From Apostichopus leukothele (Eukaryota > Echinodermata > Holothuroidea > Aspidochirotida > Stichopodidae): a DNA stretch of 23,340 nucleotides. A model generated the notes under the pieces. That model made no database searches and was not told the origin of the DNA. It saw only the letters and a list, made by a program, of their open reading frames with translations. This document shows, one piece after another, positions 1 to 8,740 of this stretch. Within the stretch, counting starts at the first letter, position 1, and every line of letters begins with the position of its first letter. The position numbers and the translations under genes are program-made. Location of the stretch: the NCBI GenBank assembly GCA_010014835.2, contig JAAAKB020278592.1, forward strand, positions 1 through 23,340, read 5' to 3'.

Positions 1-366
1 GCTGAGGGAGACGAAGTCACCAGTGTATTGACTACAATTATTATAGCACTAACAGGTGATGTGTTTGATTGATTAATTAATTGATTGATCAACTTTATTA
101 TTGTCTTAAAAGGGTTTCAGATGGGGTTTGGATGACACATCTAAACATTTCAAGGTGTTAAAGTGCTATATTAAATATGTATTTTCCTTTGTTGTTGGGG
201 ATGGGGCTGGGTGGGGCTGGGTGAGGGAAGTAAACCCCTATTGGGACTTCGAAAGGATAAACCTATTCGCAGGAGAGGCTTTCAAATGGTCTGAAAAGTT
301 TTACTTGAGATGCAACAATATCCTTGTAAAAGAATTTCCAGTAACCATGTGCTCCTTTCTCAATAG
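1..366 (+). other. Upstream intron of the spectrin-repeat gene
   Basis: No coding exon can be supported here. The stretch ends in a pyrimidine-rich acceptor (CTCCTTTCTCAATAG, ending at 366). A possible exon tail at the very start (bases 1-50) has an open frame but no convincing donor. Confidence 0.6.
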
Positions 367-684
367 GTCCTGCACAAGGATATTGAGGGTCACAGACCGG
401 CCGTAGAGTCCATACGTAAGGCTGTCAGCAAACTGATTGAATCAGGTGAACCACTGGAGGTAGAGGAGCTGAAGACCTCCTTAAATGAACTCAATTCAAG
501 ATACCAGGATGTTGACTCCACCAACAAGAAATATGCAGATGACATCAACAGTCTGACTGCAAGACTGGGTGAATTTGAGAAGAGAGCAGAGGAACTTGAC
601 AGCTGGTTGGTTCCCACCATTCAGACAGTTCACAGCAAGGCATTTGGACAGATGCAAGAGAACCAGTTAGAGGGGAAGATTAAG
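367..684 (+). CDS. Spectrin-repeat gene, exon a (318 bp, 106 codons)
   Basis: The exon opens after acceptor TAG at 364-366 and ends at donor GTCAGT at 685. It is open throughout and symmetric (phase 0-0). The product starts VLHKDIEGHRPAVESIRK and carries regular heptads through NELNSRYQDVDS and LTARLGEFEKRAEELDSW. This is the end of one spectrin repeat followed by most of the helices around the next linker. About 60 percent of residues are charged or polar and there is no membrane segment, as expected for a cytoplasmic rod. The open frame on the opposite strand of this exon is a shadow. The exon call is strong; the exact protein family is less sure. Confidence 0.85.
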
Positions 685-1370
685 GTCAGTATCAGATTGT
701 TTATAAATGATGTAAATTGTCCTGAATCAACCCATTGACCGATGGCCTTCATAGATTATGGTAAACCTTTTAAAGTAGTGGTTCCTGGTGATAATTGCAT
801 GGGGGGAGGGGTATACTTGGCTGAATATGCGTGGTGAAGGCACTGCTATTCACAGAAGAAAATATGAAAACAGGGGGCAGATTCTTTGGTTAAAGACCTG
901 TGTGAACAACCTTTCTTAATAACCATTGTAAATAATTCAGGAATAGGGGTCATTTTCGGTAGCGGTTGCAAGACGGTTGGGAACTACTGCTTTCAGGCAA
1001 TATTGCATTGGAGATTATCTTTTGGTACCACACTGACTAAAACACATTATAATTTACTTCAATACACCAAAATCTTACCAGTAACAATGTCAGGTATTGA
1101 TTTTAATAGGTTTGCAAACAAAACAGTAAACAATAACATTAAATTTGTGGGACACTTAATTGTCTGTATCTTGCAGTAATATATTCACTATACCTGCCAT
1201 TAGTAGTTCCCAAAAGGCTTTAATCACATTGACATCTCAGTTAGGATAGTGGGGTGACCAATTAAGTGTGGATGTTATACAAAGTGAGAAGAAAGTTCAT
1301 GATACAGACTTTAAGCTACAAGAAATGCTTTTAACTAACTGCATTTATATTCTGTGCTTTTTACCTGCAG
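685..1370 (+). other. Intron a-b of the spectrin-repeat gene
   Basis: The intron runs from donor GTCAGT to the pyrimidine-rich acceptor TTTTTACCTGCAG ending at 1370. I see no repeat family or conserved coding content in it. The open frame at 886-1179 reads as AT-rich intron noise. Confidence 0.75.
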
Positions 1371-1537
1371 GAGTTGCGAAAGCAGATGGAAAGTAACCGA
1401 CCAAAGCTAGCTCAAGTGAAACAAGTCGGGGATCACCTGAAGCATGATCAAAGAGCCAACGATATCCTTTACATCGAGAGGATCCTATCTAACCTTGACA
1501 CCAACTGGAACCTTCTAGAAGATGGCCTGGCAGAAAG
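1371..1537 (+). CDS. Spectrin-repeat gene, exon b (167 bp)
   Basis: This exon lies between acceptor CCTGCAG (ending at 1370) and donor GTACGT at 1538, and ends in phase 2. It encodes ELRKQMESNRPKLAQVKQ followed by helix C with RILSNLDTNWNLLEDGL. The W with conserved leucine spacing is the classic signature of a spectrin helix. It completes the second visible repeat. The last two bases AG join the first base of the next exon to make an Arg codon, which confirms the splice pair. Confidence 0.88.
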
Positions 1538-1730
1538 GTACGTCTAAAACCTGGACACTCCCATATCATGTATGAATGGTCTAATAAAACCCAAAACAGT
1601 GATAAGAAAATATACCTCTCTTATTCTTAACGAAGCTTGGTATTTTATAATCACTTTGTGTTCTAATGTAGACACATTTCTCCCCCAGCACAGTAACATA
1701 TATCTCTTCACTGTTACATTGTATTTACAG

Positions 1731-1890
1731 AGAAAGGCAAGTCGGTGACCACCAGAATGGCAGTAGACAATACAGTGGTCAACACAAAGATGTGACCAAT
1801 TGGTTGACTACCATCGAGAGGAAAGTAGACCATGCCCAACCCAAAGTGAGAGACGCAGCCGCAATTCAAGCCAGCATCAAGGAACTGAAG
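1731..1890 (+). CDS. Spectrin-repeat gene, exon c (160 bp)
   Basis: The acceptor is TTGTATTTACAG, ending at 1730, and the donor is GTGAGA at 1891. The exon begins with the single base that completes the split Arg codon and ends in phase 0. It encodes the start of a third repeat: a polar linker (DHQNGSRQYSGQHK), then VTNWLTTIERKVDHAQPK and IQASIKELK. The NWL near the helix A start matches the conserved spectrin-repeat tryptophan. Confidence 0.87.
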
Positions 1891-2073
1891 GTGAGATACC
1901 CTTCCTCAAACTATATTATAGGGTATCTTAAATAAGTTGATGTCTTATATTTTCTGATCAATCATTAGCTGTTAAAGCTAATATTAGTTGCACGTTTTCC
2001 AATCCTAGAGACTTGCTTGAGTGTAAAAATTTGAAGAGAACAATCATTTTCTTGCTTTGTTTGTTCTATTTAG

Positions 2074-2260
2074 CCTCTTCTTGAAGATGTTGACCACCAT
2101 GAACCAAATATCATAGAGGTTAACCAATCAGGAGAGGCTGTGGACCATCTGAAGAGCATCCTTGTACACCCATTGGCTCATCCAGCATTGTTCAAATCAA
2201 CACAACTTACCAAGGAGGTTGTTCCTGCTCAGAGTATCGACAATGACTACTCAGTAGATG
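2074..2260 (+). CDS. Spectrin-repeat gene, exon d (last visible exon)
   Basis: The exon opens after acceptor TTCTATTTAG (ending at 2073) in phase 0. It continues the third repeat with PLLEDVDHHEPNIIEVNQ and then leaves the coil for a loop-like stretch (HPLAHPALFKSTQ). The likely donor is GTAGGA at 2261 (phase 1), which is a weak match to GTRAGT. If that donor is not used, the frame reads on to a TAA at 2377-2379, overlapped by a poly(A) signal AATAAA at 2378-2383. The extra 39 residues then look like intron translation (rich in I, K, L). I prefer the spliced reading, with the terminal-exon reading as a real alternative. Confidence 0.78.
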
Positions 2261-2377
2261 GTAGGAAGGCAAACAATTGTTGCATTTATGTAAAATTAGT
2301 TAAATGCTTGATAATTATAAAGATCCTGTATATTAAGAATAGGTTGATTTGGTGGGAGACAAATTTCAGTCTAATGT

Positions 2378-2383
2378 AATAAA
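2378..2383 (+). promoter_or_regulatory. Candidate polyadenylation signal AATAAA
   Basis: An exact AATAAA overlaps the in-frame stop codon of the unspliced extension of exon d. GT/T-rich sequence follows (GTGTCTT, then a T6 run near 2400), as expected downstream of a cleavage site. In AT-rich DNA this hexamer is common by chance, so confidence is low. Confidence 0.3.
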
Positions 2384-2618
2384 GTGTCTTCAAAAGAGGT
2401 TTTTTGACCAGAAAATTCACATGTTGAAGTCCTGTTGTTACGGTTTTAATATCCGAGAACATTTAGGTAATAAGTCTTTCTGAGAAGTAATATGTTGATT
2501 ATACCTCGTAAATGAACTGGTTTATAAAAACCTTTCCAATTTCAAATTGTAGATTGACAGTTCTAAGCTAAGAAACCCTGGTGTTGTAGAAAACTATGGT
2601 GTAACTAAAGGGTGCATT

Positions 2619-2641
2619 GGGGGGGGGGGGGGGGGGGGGGG
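2619..2641. repeat. G homopolymer, 23 bases
   Basis: An uninterrupted run of 23 G is followed by TGGGCGG. It is the longest homopolymer in the window. Its true length is uncertain because sequencing and assembly handle such tracts badly. It could fold as intermolecular or stacked G-quadruplex DNA. Confidence 0.9.
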
Positions 2642-3773
2642 TGGGCGGAGTCATATTCAATATATAACCAATCTAGATGTTACAGAAGAAGCCCTCAATC
2701 AGGGTAATTTATGCCGAAGCATTCCACAAATCTACCTCAAACCCATGAGCTAATCCATATTGACATACGTCATGTAAGCAACGACCATTTGACCTTCAAA
2801 TATCGGTCACTGCCGTAATTAACAATCGCAAATTAATGAGCCAATTCCCCTTTATTGTTTTTCACATAGTGTAAATCGATATGCTCTTATCGTGAAGTGG
2901 CTAATTAAGTCCCCAATTAGAACCCAGCTGTGTGGTCCGTATGTATGGATTGTATAGCCTATACATGTGTAGTGCGCTGACTTGTGAATGAGGCTGTAAT
3001 TAATCAGTTAATTGCTACTTTGTCTTGTTCCAATCTTTATAACTTTTGGTGATAGACTTGTGTAAAAAAAAAGCTGTGTTTTTCCTTGAAATTGTCACAA
3101 TCTGGTTTTAAATATTTGACCACCAAATGAAAGGTATATATGGCAACGTACCTGAAACCATGGAGGTAAAACAGAAACATAATCAGTTTAATCACTTATA
3201 TTCCGCCAAAATTAACACCTCTAAGGTGCTGTTGAAGGATGAAATTAACCGCAAAAATAAGTTTTGAAATAACACAGACATTAACGATAACTTCACTAAA
3301 TGGTGCTAACTTTTCTTGAACACTTCAACTTTATGTTACCTTCTGGGAAAGAACTCTCTAAATATCTAAGGTATCATCAATGAAAGTGGCTGAAGTTCTC
3401 AGTCTAGCAAATAGACTGTAAGGTCAGCCCTTCAGAAGCAGTGTGAAGTTCAATAAGAATATAAAGAGGGTTTGTATGGCCATATGAAGACAACAGTTTC
3501 ACAAACATTTCAACTGTTCTTTTAATGACTGTTGGCAATTTGAAGTGGAAACAATGTTTCGGTGGAGTTGCTGAAATTTATTAAACAAATTAAACATAGC
3601 AGTAAATTCTGGAATGAAGAGATGTCGTCATTGTAAACTTAGACCATAAATGGGCAACCACGTAGCCAATTTTAAAGATGAAGAAGTTTAAGAACGGGAT
3701 AGATGTAGAATCACTACTTACTTGGAACTAAAAATATTTCTGTTTTCTTGGAATTCTTGACAATTTCTGCCTT

Positions 3774-4110
3774 AAGGTGTTTTGCGATCGTTGTTTAGAC
3801 TTCTGAACTTTAGACAACAGTTGAAGCTGTGAGGACAATAACATATGATATTTCGGTTGTCACTATGACCTCTGACATTCGTCACAATGTTTTGTACTGT
3901 GACCTGACGATGTTTCTAAAGCATTACATTAGTACGTATTTTAGTTGTCACTATGACCTCTGACATACGTCACAATGTTTTGTCTTGTGACCTGACAATG
4001 TTTCTAAAGCATTACATTAGTACGTGAGAAGTAACTCTGCAAAGGTGTTATTGCGATCGTTGTTTTAGACTTTTGAACTTCAGTAGACAAAAGTTGAAGC
4101 TGTGAGGACA
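3774..4110. repeat. Nested direct duplication (outer ~65 bp, inner 88 bp)
   Basis: An outer repeat (3774-3837 and 4042-4110, both running from AAGGTGTT to GAAGCTGTGAGGACA) brackets a tandem pair of 88-bp units starting at 3856 and 3944 (GTTGTCACTATGACCTCTG). Inner copies differ by only a few substitutions. The structure looks like successive local duplications, or a transposable-element remnant with long terminal direct repeats. Confidence 0.85.
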
Positions 4111-4710
4111 CATCAATGGTTTCCACCTGTAGAGACCTCTCATTGATAAATTAATTATAGCGTAAAGTAGATACATGAATTAAGAAACTTTGGTGCCCAA
4201 TCAAAGGGCCTTTTTTCCCTCACAAACCTGACTTCCTCTTTGTCCTTAGTCAATTCTGGCAGCTGATGGAATCGTTGAACAAACCCAAATTACCCCTCTA
4301 ATAACGATTTTTAATCAGAATGTCCGCCGTAGCTGTCAGACACACAGCTTGAATTATACCTTAATCAGAGGCGTCTGTGCTTAATAGAAAGTGATTTCTT
4401 TCATTTCTTCAGCAGAACAAAAGGAAAGACCCAATTTATCATTAGCTAACTTGGCAATTTGCTTCTCCATTAGACAAATATTTCTGAGGGATATTTTTTA
4501 TACCATGGTAGACTTATTTGTCTTTTGTGTCTCGGTCTGTAGACAGCCTAAAGACACTTCTTATACATTTGATTGAAAATTTCAACATCTCAGCCTTCGG
4601 TGACTCTGTCCGTTCACTATTTATTGATACCAATGGCATCATGTATGGTCGTTAAAAACCGTCTTAGCACTTAAAATTGTAACTTTATTGTACACAATCT
4701 GCTTTATCAG

Positions 4711-5143
4711 GTTCTGGTACTCAGGTCATCAACGTCTTCGGAAGATGATGCTACGGCCGAGTACGACATTGCCGCTCTTCTAAACGACTTGCAGGAGTCT
4801 ACAGATCGGGAACGGGACTTACAAAGCCAACTGCAATTGGTCGAGGAGGAGGGTGAGGTGCTACGGAAGAGCTTAGCGGACGTTGAACAGGAGAAAGAGA
4901 CGATTGACTTCGAATTGGAGAGATATAAAATGCGTTTCGGGACGCTGGACGACCCGAAGAAATCAGAAAAGGAGAAAGGCGTGACGTCAGAGAAGGAGGC
5001 TGAGCTTCGACTTCAGTTAATGGTTATTGAACAAGAGGCGACGGTTATGCGCAGAAAGTTAGTTGAAAAGGAGGTAAAAAATGAAGAACTAGAGGGCGCA
5101 CTTGCACGTCTCTCTGAACGTCTTCCTGATGAAGACGACGGTG
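4711..5143 (+). CDS. SOGA/MTCL-like gene, visible exon 1 (433 bp)
   Basis: The acceptor GCTTTATCAG ends at 4710 and the donor GTGAGT is at 5144; the exon ends in phase 1. It starts with a Ser/Thr and acidic linker (RSSTSSEDDATAEYD), then AALLNDLQEST, then two coiled-coil modules: LQSQLQLVEEEGEVLRKSL and ELRLQLMVIEQEATVMRRKL. The two are separated by a short charged linker (DDPKKSEKEKG), which is the layout seen in SOGA proteins. No in-frame ATG lies upstream before a TAA at 4672, and the first in-frame ATG is internal (4930), so this is an internal exon rather than a first one. An alternative acceptor at 4725 is out of phase with it. Confidence 0.88.
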
Positions 5144-6921
5144 GTGAGTCGAGCTTTATGAAATATTTTAGCCTTTTATTGGTCTAATTGTTTAACTCAT
5201 TTAAGAAAGTATCAAACTGCATACATCAAAGTCTATGCCAGCCCAAATCAGAAACTATTACTGCTAGAGTTCACCCAATGTACATGGCGTGACAACAACC
5301 GTTAATCAGTATAAACTGAAGGGTTTTATGACACGCTAACACATGTTAGACCTGTCAACAGATGCTACCGTGAAAAAAATTGCTCAATGGCTGTTTCAAC
5401 TAATGACTGGTTAGGAGTCTAAACAACTTCCCTTATGCTTGACCAGTAAGTATCCTTTGTAAAGGTGGTTCAAATTGCATATTTCAAGCCTTCTGCAGTT
5501 AAGATTTATCCACTTCCTGTTAAAATGTGGACGAAATTATTGGCGAAACCTTTCAGAGTAGTCTGGTTAGTCCAGTCAATCATTATGCATAGGATTCTGT
5601 GTTTAATTTTCTTGTGTGTGCTAATTCCTTCTCAGTAGCAACTGGTCATAAATGTGTCACATGTTAAGGAATAATAACATACATCAGTTTTAACCGATTA
5701 AACGGTTACTCACCTTTACCAGTTTTAACTGATAAAGCCCATGAGAATCGCCTGGCTAATTCCGGAAAATTCAGAATTTCTCAACACCTTTTTGCAAACA
5801 TTATTGAAGGACTACTTCTTCATTCACATCGTTTCTTCCACCACTTTCCTTCCACGATATACTTTAGAATGTGTGAATCAAGTAATATATTGTTGTTGTA
5901 TGTGTACGTTTGAACTCTATATAAAGTACCGCGACGCATCGTTAAGTGCGTCCACTATGCTGGTAGAATCTAACCTGGGTTATCCTATGTTTATCGCAAT
6001 TTCAAGGTAATCGCCATGACAACGAGTACAACTCGCGATTTGTGTACCTGCGTAATTCTTTAAAAGGACATTGGTCTGATGCTCGAGGAATACATAATTT
6101 GTGTCTGTAGCAATGAGCTGCACATCTAAGTATAACAACCCCTGTCTGTGTCAAATTTTGCCGCAATTAGTGAAAGTCTCATGCCAATGAACATTCAGTC
6201 TGTTAGTGTAGAGTCTTATTTCAGCAATTTTGGAATCTTTGTTGTTGTTTGATTTTTTCCATTAATGCTATATTTACGTGAAAGTATTTATTATTTTGAA
6301 ATATGCGGTGGTGTCATTAACACGACAATGAAAGCCCAATTAAATAATTACATGAAATCAAACATTCAGTTGTTCTAAAACTTGGTTAGTCAGTTGTCAG
6401 TTGTTTTCACTTAGAAGTTTTGGGTCATCGATTTTAGTTGGTTAGGGAGGGGTGGATGCTGGAGTTGGGAGTACCGTAGGAGAAGACTTTCGAACGATGT
6501 GATGGAATATTTGACATGACTTTCATCAAACTGCCAGCCACGTTGCACATAATGGTTATATGGTGAATATTTGGTAAATATGGTGAATCCCCTCAGAACC
6601 GTGCTCTCTTGTGATATTTGAAGTGCGGACCCCGAAGGGTAGACGAACTAGACGAATAAATATATTAAATGACATAACGTCCGTATATATGAAAGGGTAC
6701 TGCATGCATAAGTCAAGTTTTCTCCCTGAACATGACGGCTGTATGAAAACATTCCTGATTGGGGCAATCGAGTGGTTATCGTGTCATATTCTTTATATTG
6801 CTGTGACCATAACATTGTCAGAAATCTAGCAGTATTGTATTTTGGAAGAATTTTTGCTTCACTTCGCAAACTCTTTTAAATGTGTGAATTTTATTCTTTT
6901 CGTTTTTTTTTTTTAAAACAG
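5144..6921 (+). other. Intron 1 of the SOGA/MTCL-like gene
   Basis: The intron runs from donor GTGAGT to an acceptor with a long T tract (T12, then AAAACAG). It contains a small palindrome TAACCG/CGGTTA at 5691-5708 and, at 6622-6638, a 17-base exact copy of sequence from the next exon. The open frames at 5741-6010 and 6611-6829 show no protein signal. Confidence 0.75.
6622..6638 (+). repeat. 17-base intronic copy of exon 2 sequence
   Basis: AGTGCGGACCCCGAAGG occurs here in the intron and again at 6975-6991 inside visible exon 2. Both are preceded by ATTT plus two differing bases, and similarity fades downstream. It may be the trace of a small duplication of the exon start. Confidence 0.8.
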
Positions 6922-7527
6922 CAGCAAACCTTCCAACTAGGCAAACGCCAATCGGTGAAGAATCCAGCATTTCCAGTGCGGACCCCGAAGGTACAACGGA
7001 CAAGGATAGTAGTACTTTGCGGCAACAGATTGCATCATTGGAACAAGAAAACGGAACTTTACGAATGAAAATAATCGCTTTTGAAGAAGCGGAAAGCTTT
7101 ATAAAAAGCTCGGTCAGCAAAATTTCCAGAACCGTTAATGATAGCGGTGTCACTCGGCTTTCATCTATAGATTTTGAAAATATTATTGATTCCTTAAAGC
7201 GGAGACTAGTTGAGACTGAATTTAGAAATAGGTGTTACGAACTAGAAATTCAGACTTTGAAAAGGCTGAACGAGGTGGCGTGTATGCCACGTGATACGCC
7301 CGCCAAACCGGCAGGGCGCCCTAAGAGCGTCGAGAGTAAGATCCGAGGACAATTGGCCTTGATGCATAACGAAGCCGACACTATGAGGAGAAAACTGATA
7401 TCTCTGGAGATGGCCAACGAGAGGTTGCAAGAGGAAGTGGATCAGAAGGGAAGTGAAAACCTTACTTCCGGTGGTGAAAGATTGGGGGCGCTGCAAGATA
7501 AGATCATCCAATTGGAAGAGGAGCTAG
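6922..7527 (+). CDS. SOGA/MTCL-like gene, visible exon 2 (606 bp, 202 codons)
   Basis: The exon lies between acceptor AAAACAG (ending at 6921) and donor GTTTGT at 7528. It starts by completing a split codon (G+CA) and ends in phase 1, so it is symmetric. An alternative AG three bases later (exon from 6925) also keeps frame and would drop one Ala. The product has a disordered Ser/Thr-rich start (PIGEESSISSADPEGTT), a coil (LRQQIASLEQENGTLRMKI), a second coil (SLKRRLVETEFRNRCYELEI), a Pro/Lys linker (RDTPAKPAGRPKSVESK), and the family module (IRGQLALMHNEADTMRRKL), ending at GALQDKIIQLEEEL. The last part corresponds to the region known as the SOGA domain (formerly DUF3166) in my reading. Confidence 0.88.
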
Positions 7528-7949
7528 GTTTGTCATGATATTTCTGTTTTCCTTCTCAATCTTAAGTCTATCCATGGGCCCGTCTGTAACCATAATATAA
7601 TGCAGAAATCATCATCGAAAAAGAAACATGAATAAGTAAATTTGGGAACTAGATATTTTCAAATTTCAAAATGGTATTTTTGGCATTCTTCCCCACAACC
7701 TGGTATGTAAAATAATGTAACATACTTGACATTGGCTATCACAGGTTTCTCTTCTTTTTGAGTTTGTTGAAGTTCTCAGTCGTTTTGCGACAACTTAAGG
7801 TATCATGATTAGTGGAGTATTTGGTCCCTCTGCCTTTAACGATGATAAAAAGGGTTCAATTAGCTATTTCTTTCAAGGTGCACGGTGGTCTAACATTTGG
7901 ATATACAGAGGACTTCATGCTTTGCTATAGGAGAACCAACATCCATTAG

Positions 7950-8740
7950 CCATATACAGGATATGAATTACTTCCATACTGCTTGTAGGATTTGAATTAT
8001 CACCATACTGCTAGCAGAATAAGAATTATCAATATACTAGTTAGGTAGTATGAGAATTCTCTGCTTATAGAGAAGTTACAGCCATATACAGGATATGAAC
8101 TACTTCCATACTGTTTGTAGGATTTGAATTATCACCGTACTGCTAGCAGAGGAAGAATTATCAACATACTTATTAGGTAGTATGAGAATTCTCTGCTTAT
8201 AGAGAAGTTACAGCCATATACAGGATATGAATTACTTCCATACTGCCCGTAGGATTTGAATTATCACCGTACTGCTAGCAGAGTAAGAATTATCAACATA
8301 CTAATTAGGAAGTATGGGAATAATCTGCTCATAGAGAAGTTACAGCCACATATATACACAGGATATGAATTACTTCCATACTGCTTGTAGGATTTGAATT
8401 ATCACCGTACTGCTAGCAGAGTAAGAATTATCAACACACCAATTAGGAAGTATGAGAATACTCTGCTTATAGAGAAGTAACAGCCATATACAGGATATGA
8501 ATTACTTCCATTCTGCTTGTATGATTTGAATTATCACCATACTGCTAGCAGAGTAAGAATTATCAACATACTAATTAGGTAGTATGAGAATAGTCTGCTT
8601 ATAGAGAAGTTACAGCCATATACGGGATATGAATTACTTCCATACTGCTTGTAGGAATTGAATTATCACCATACTGCTAGCAGAGTAAGAATGATCAACA
8701 CACTAATTAGGTTGTACCCGGGTATTAGAATACTCCATTA
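7950..8740. repeat. 132-bp satellite, six tandem copies
   Basis: Units start at 7950, 8082, 8214, 8346, 8484 and 8616 with CCATATACAGGATATGAATT or a close variant. The period is exactly 132 bp except for the fourth unit, which is 138 bp because of an ACATAT-type insertion near 8346-8362. Each unit carries the perfect 10-base palindrome CTGCTAGCAG, and most carry a hairpin-capable stretch (TTCTCTGCTTATAGAGAA). The last unit decays after about 8712. Copies differ by a few percent. No protein frame is conserved. Confidence 0.95.

Larger units (their letters stand above)
367..2260 (+). other. Gene body, spectrin-repeat cytoskeletal protein (partial)
   Basis: Four exons (367-684, 1371-1537, 1731-1890, 2074-2260) join in one frame: phase 0 at 684, phase 2 at 1537 completed by one base at 1731, and phase 0 at 1890. 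The product has the heptad-rich three-helix look of spectrin repeats, with helix starts carrying a W (SWLVP, NWLTTIE, TNWNLLED) and linkers of the type MESNRPKLAQVKQVGDHL. Parts of three repeats are visible. Long arrays of this kind occur in spectraplakins (MACF1/dystonin), nesprins and dystrophin. The RP-x-V-type helix C starts fit spectraplakins best in my reading, but this is not decisive. Such proteins are elastic spacers in the cytoplasm linking cytoskeletal filaments. No start codon, actin-binding domain or C-terminal domain is visible, so the gene begins upstream of the window. Confidence 0.75.
2261..4710 (+). other. Region between the two exon clusters, no supported exon
   Basis: This 2.45 kb is AT-rich and holds no exon I can defend. 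It may be intergenic or an intron upstream of the coiled-coil gene. The 5' end of the SOGA/MTCL-like gene must lie here or further upstream, because its first visible exon starts at an acceptor. The stretch contains the G homopolymer at 2619-2641 and the nested duplication at 3774-4110. The open frame at 4391-4576 has no family resemblance. Confidence 0.6.

Noticed and set aside
1-50. Possible tail of an upstream spectrin exon at the window edge
   Set aside because: The frame is open but there is no good donor, and the translation past base 30 is hydrophobic and unlike the rod.
886-1179. 97-codon open frame between spectrin exons
   Set aside because: It lies wholly inside a well-bounded intron and has no spectrin-like heptads.
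3160-3165. ATGGAG with a good start context (GAAACCATGG) followed by GTAAAA, as a tiny phase 0 first exon for the coiled-coil gene
   Set aside because: A two-codon exon cannot be told from chance without transcript data, and the nearby TATATA lies too close to the ATG.
4391-4576. 61-codon open frame before the coiled-coil gene
   Set aside because: The low-complexity hydrophobic product has no ATG context or splice pair fitting the 4711 exon.
7950-8740. Regular repeat array considered as CRISPR-like
   Set aside because: The whole 132-bp unit is repeated with no unique spacers, and the setting is an animal intron.
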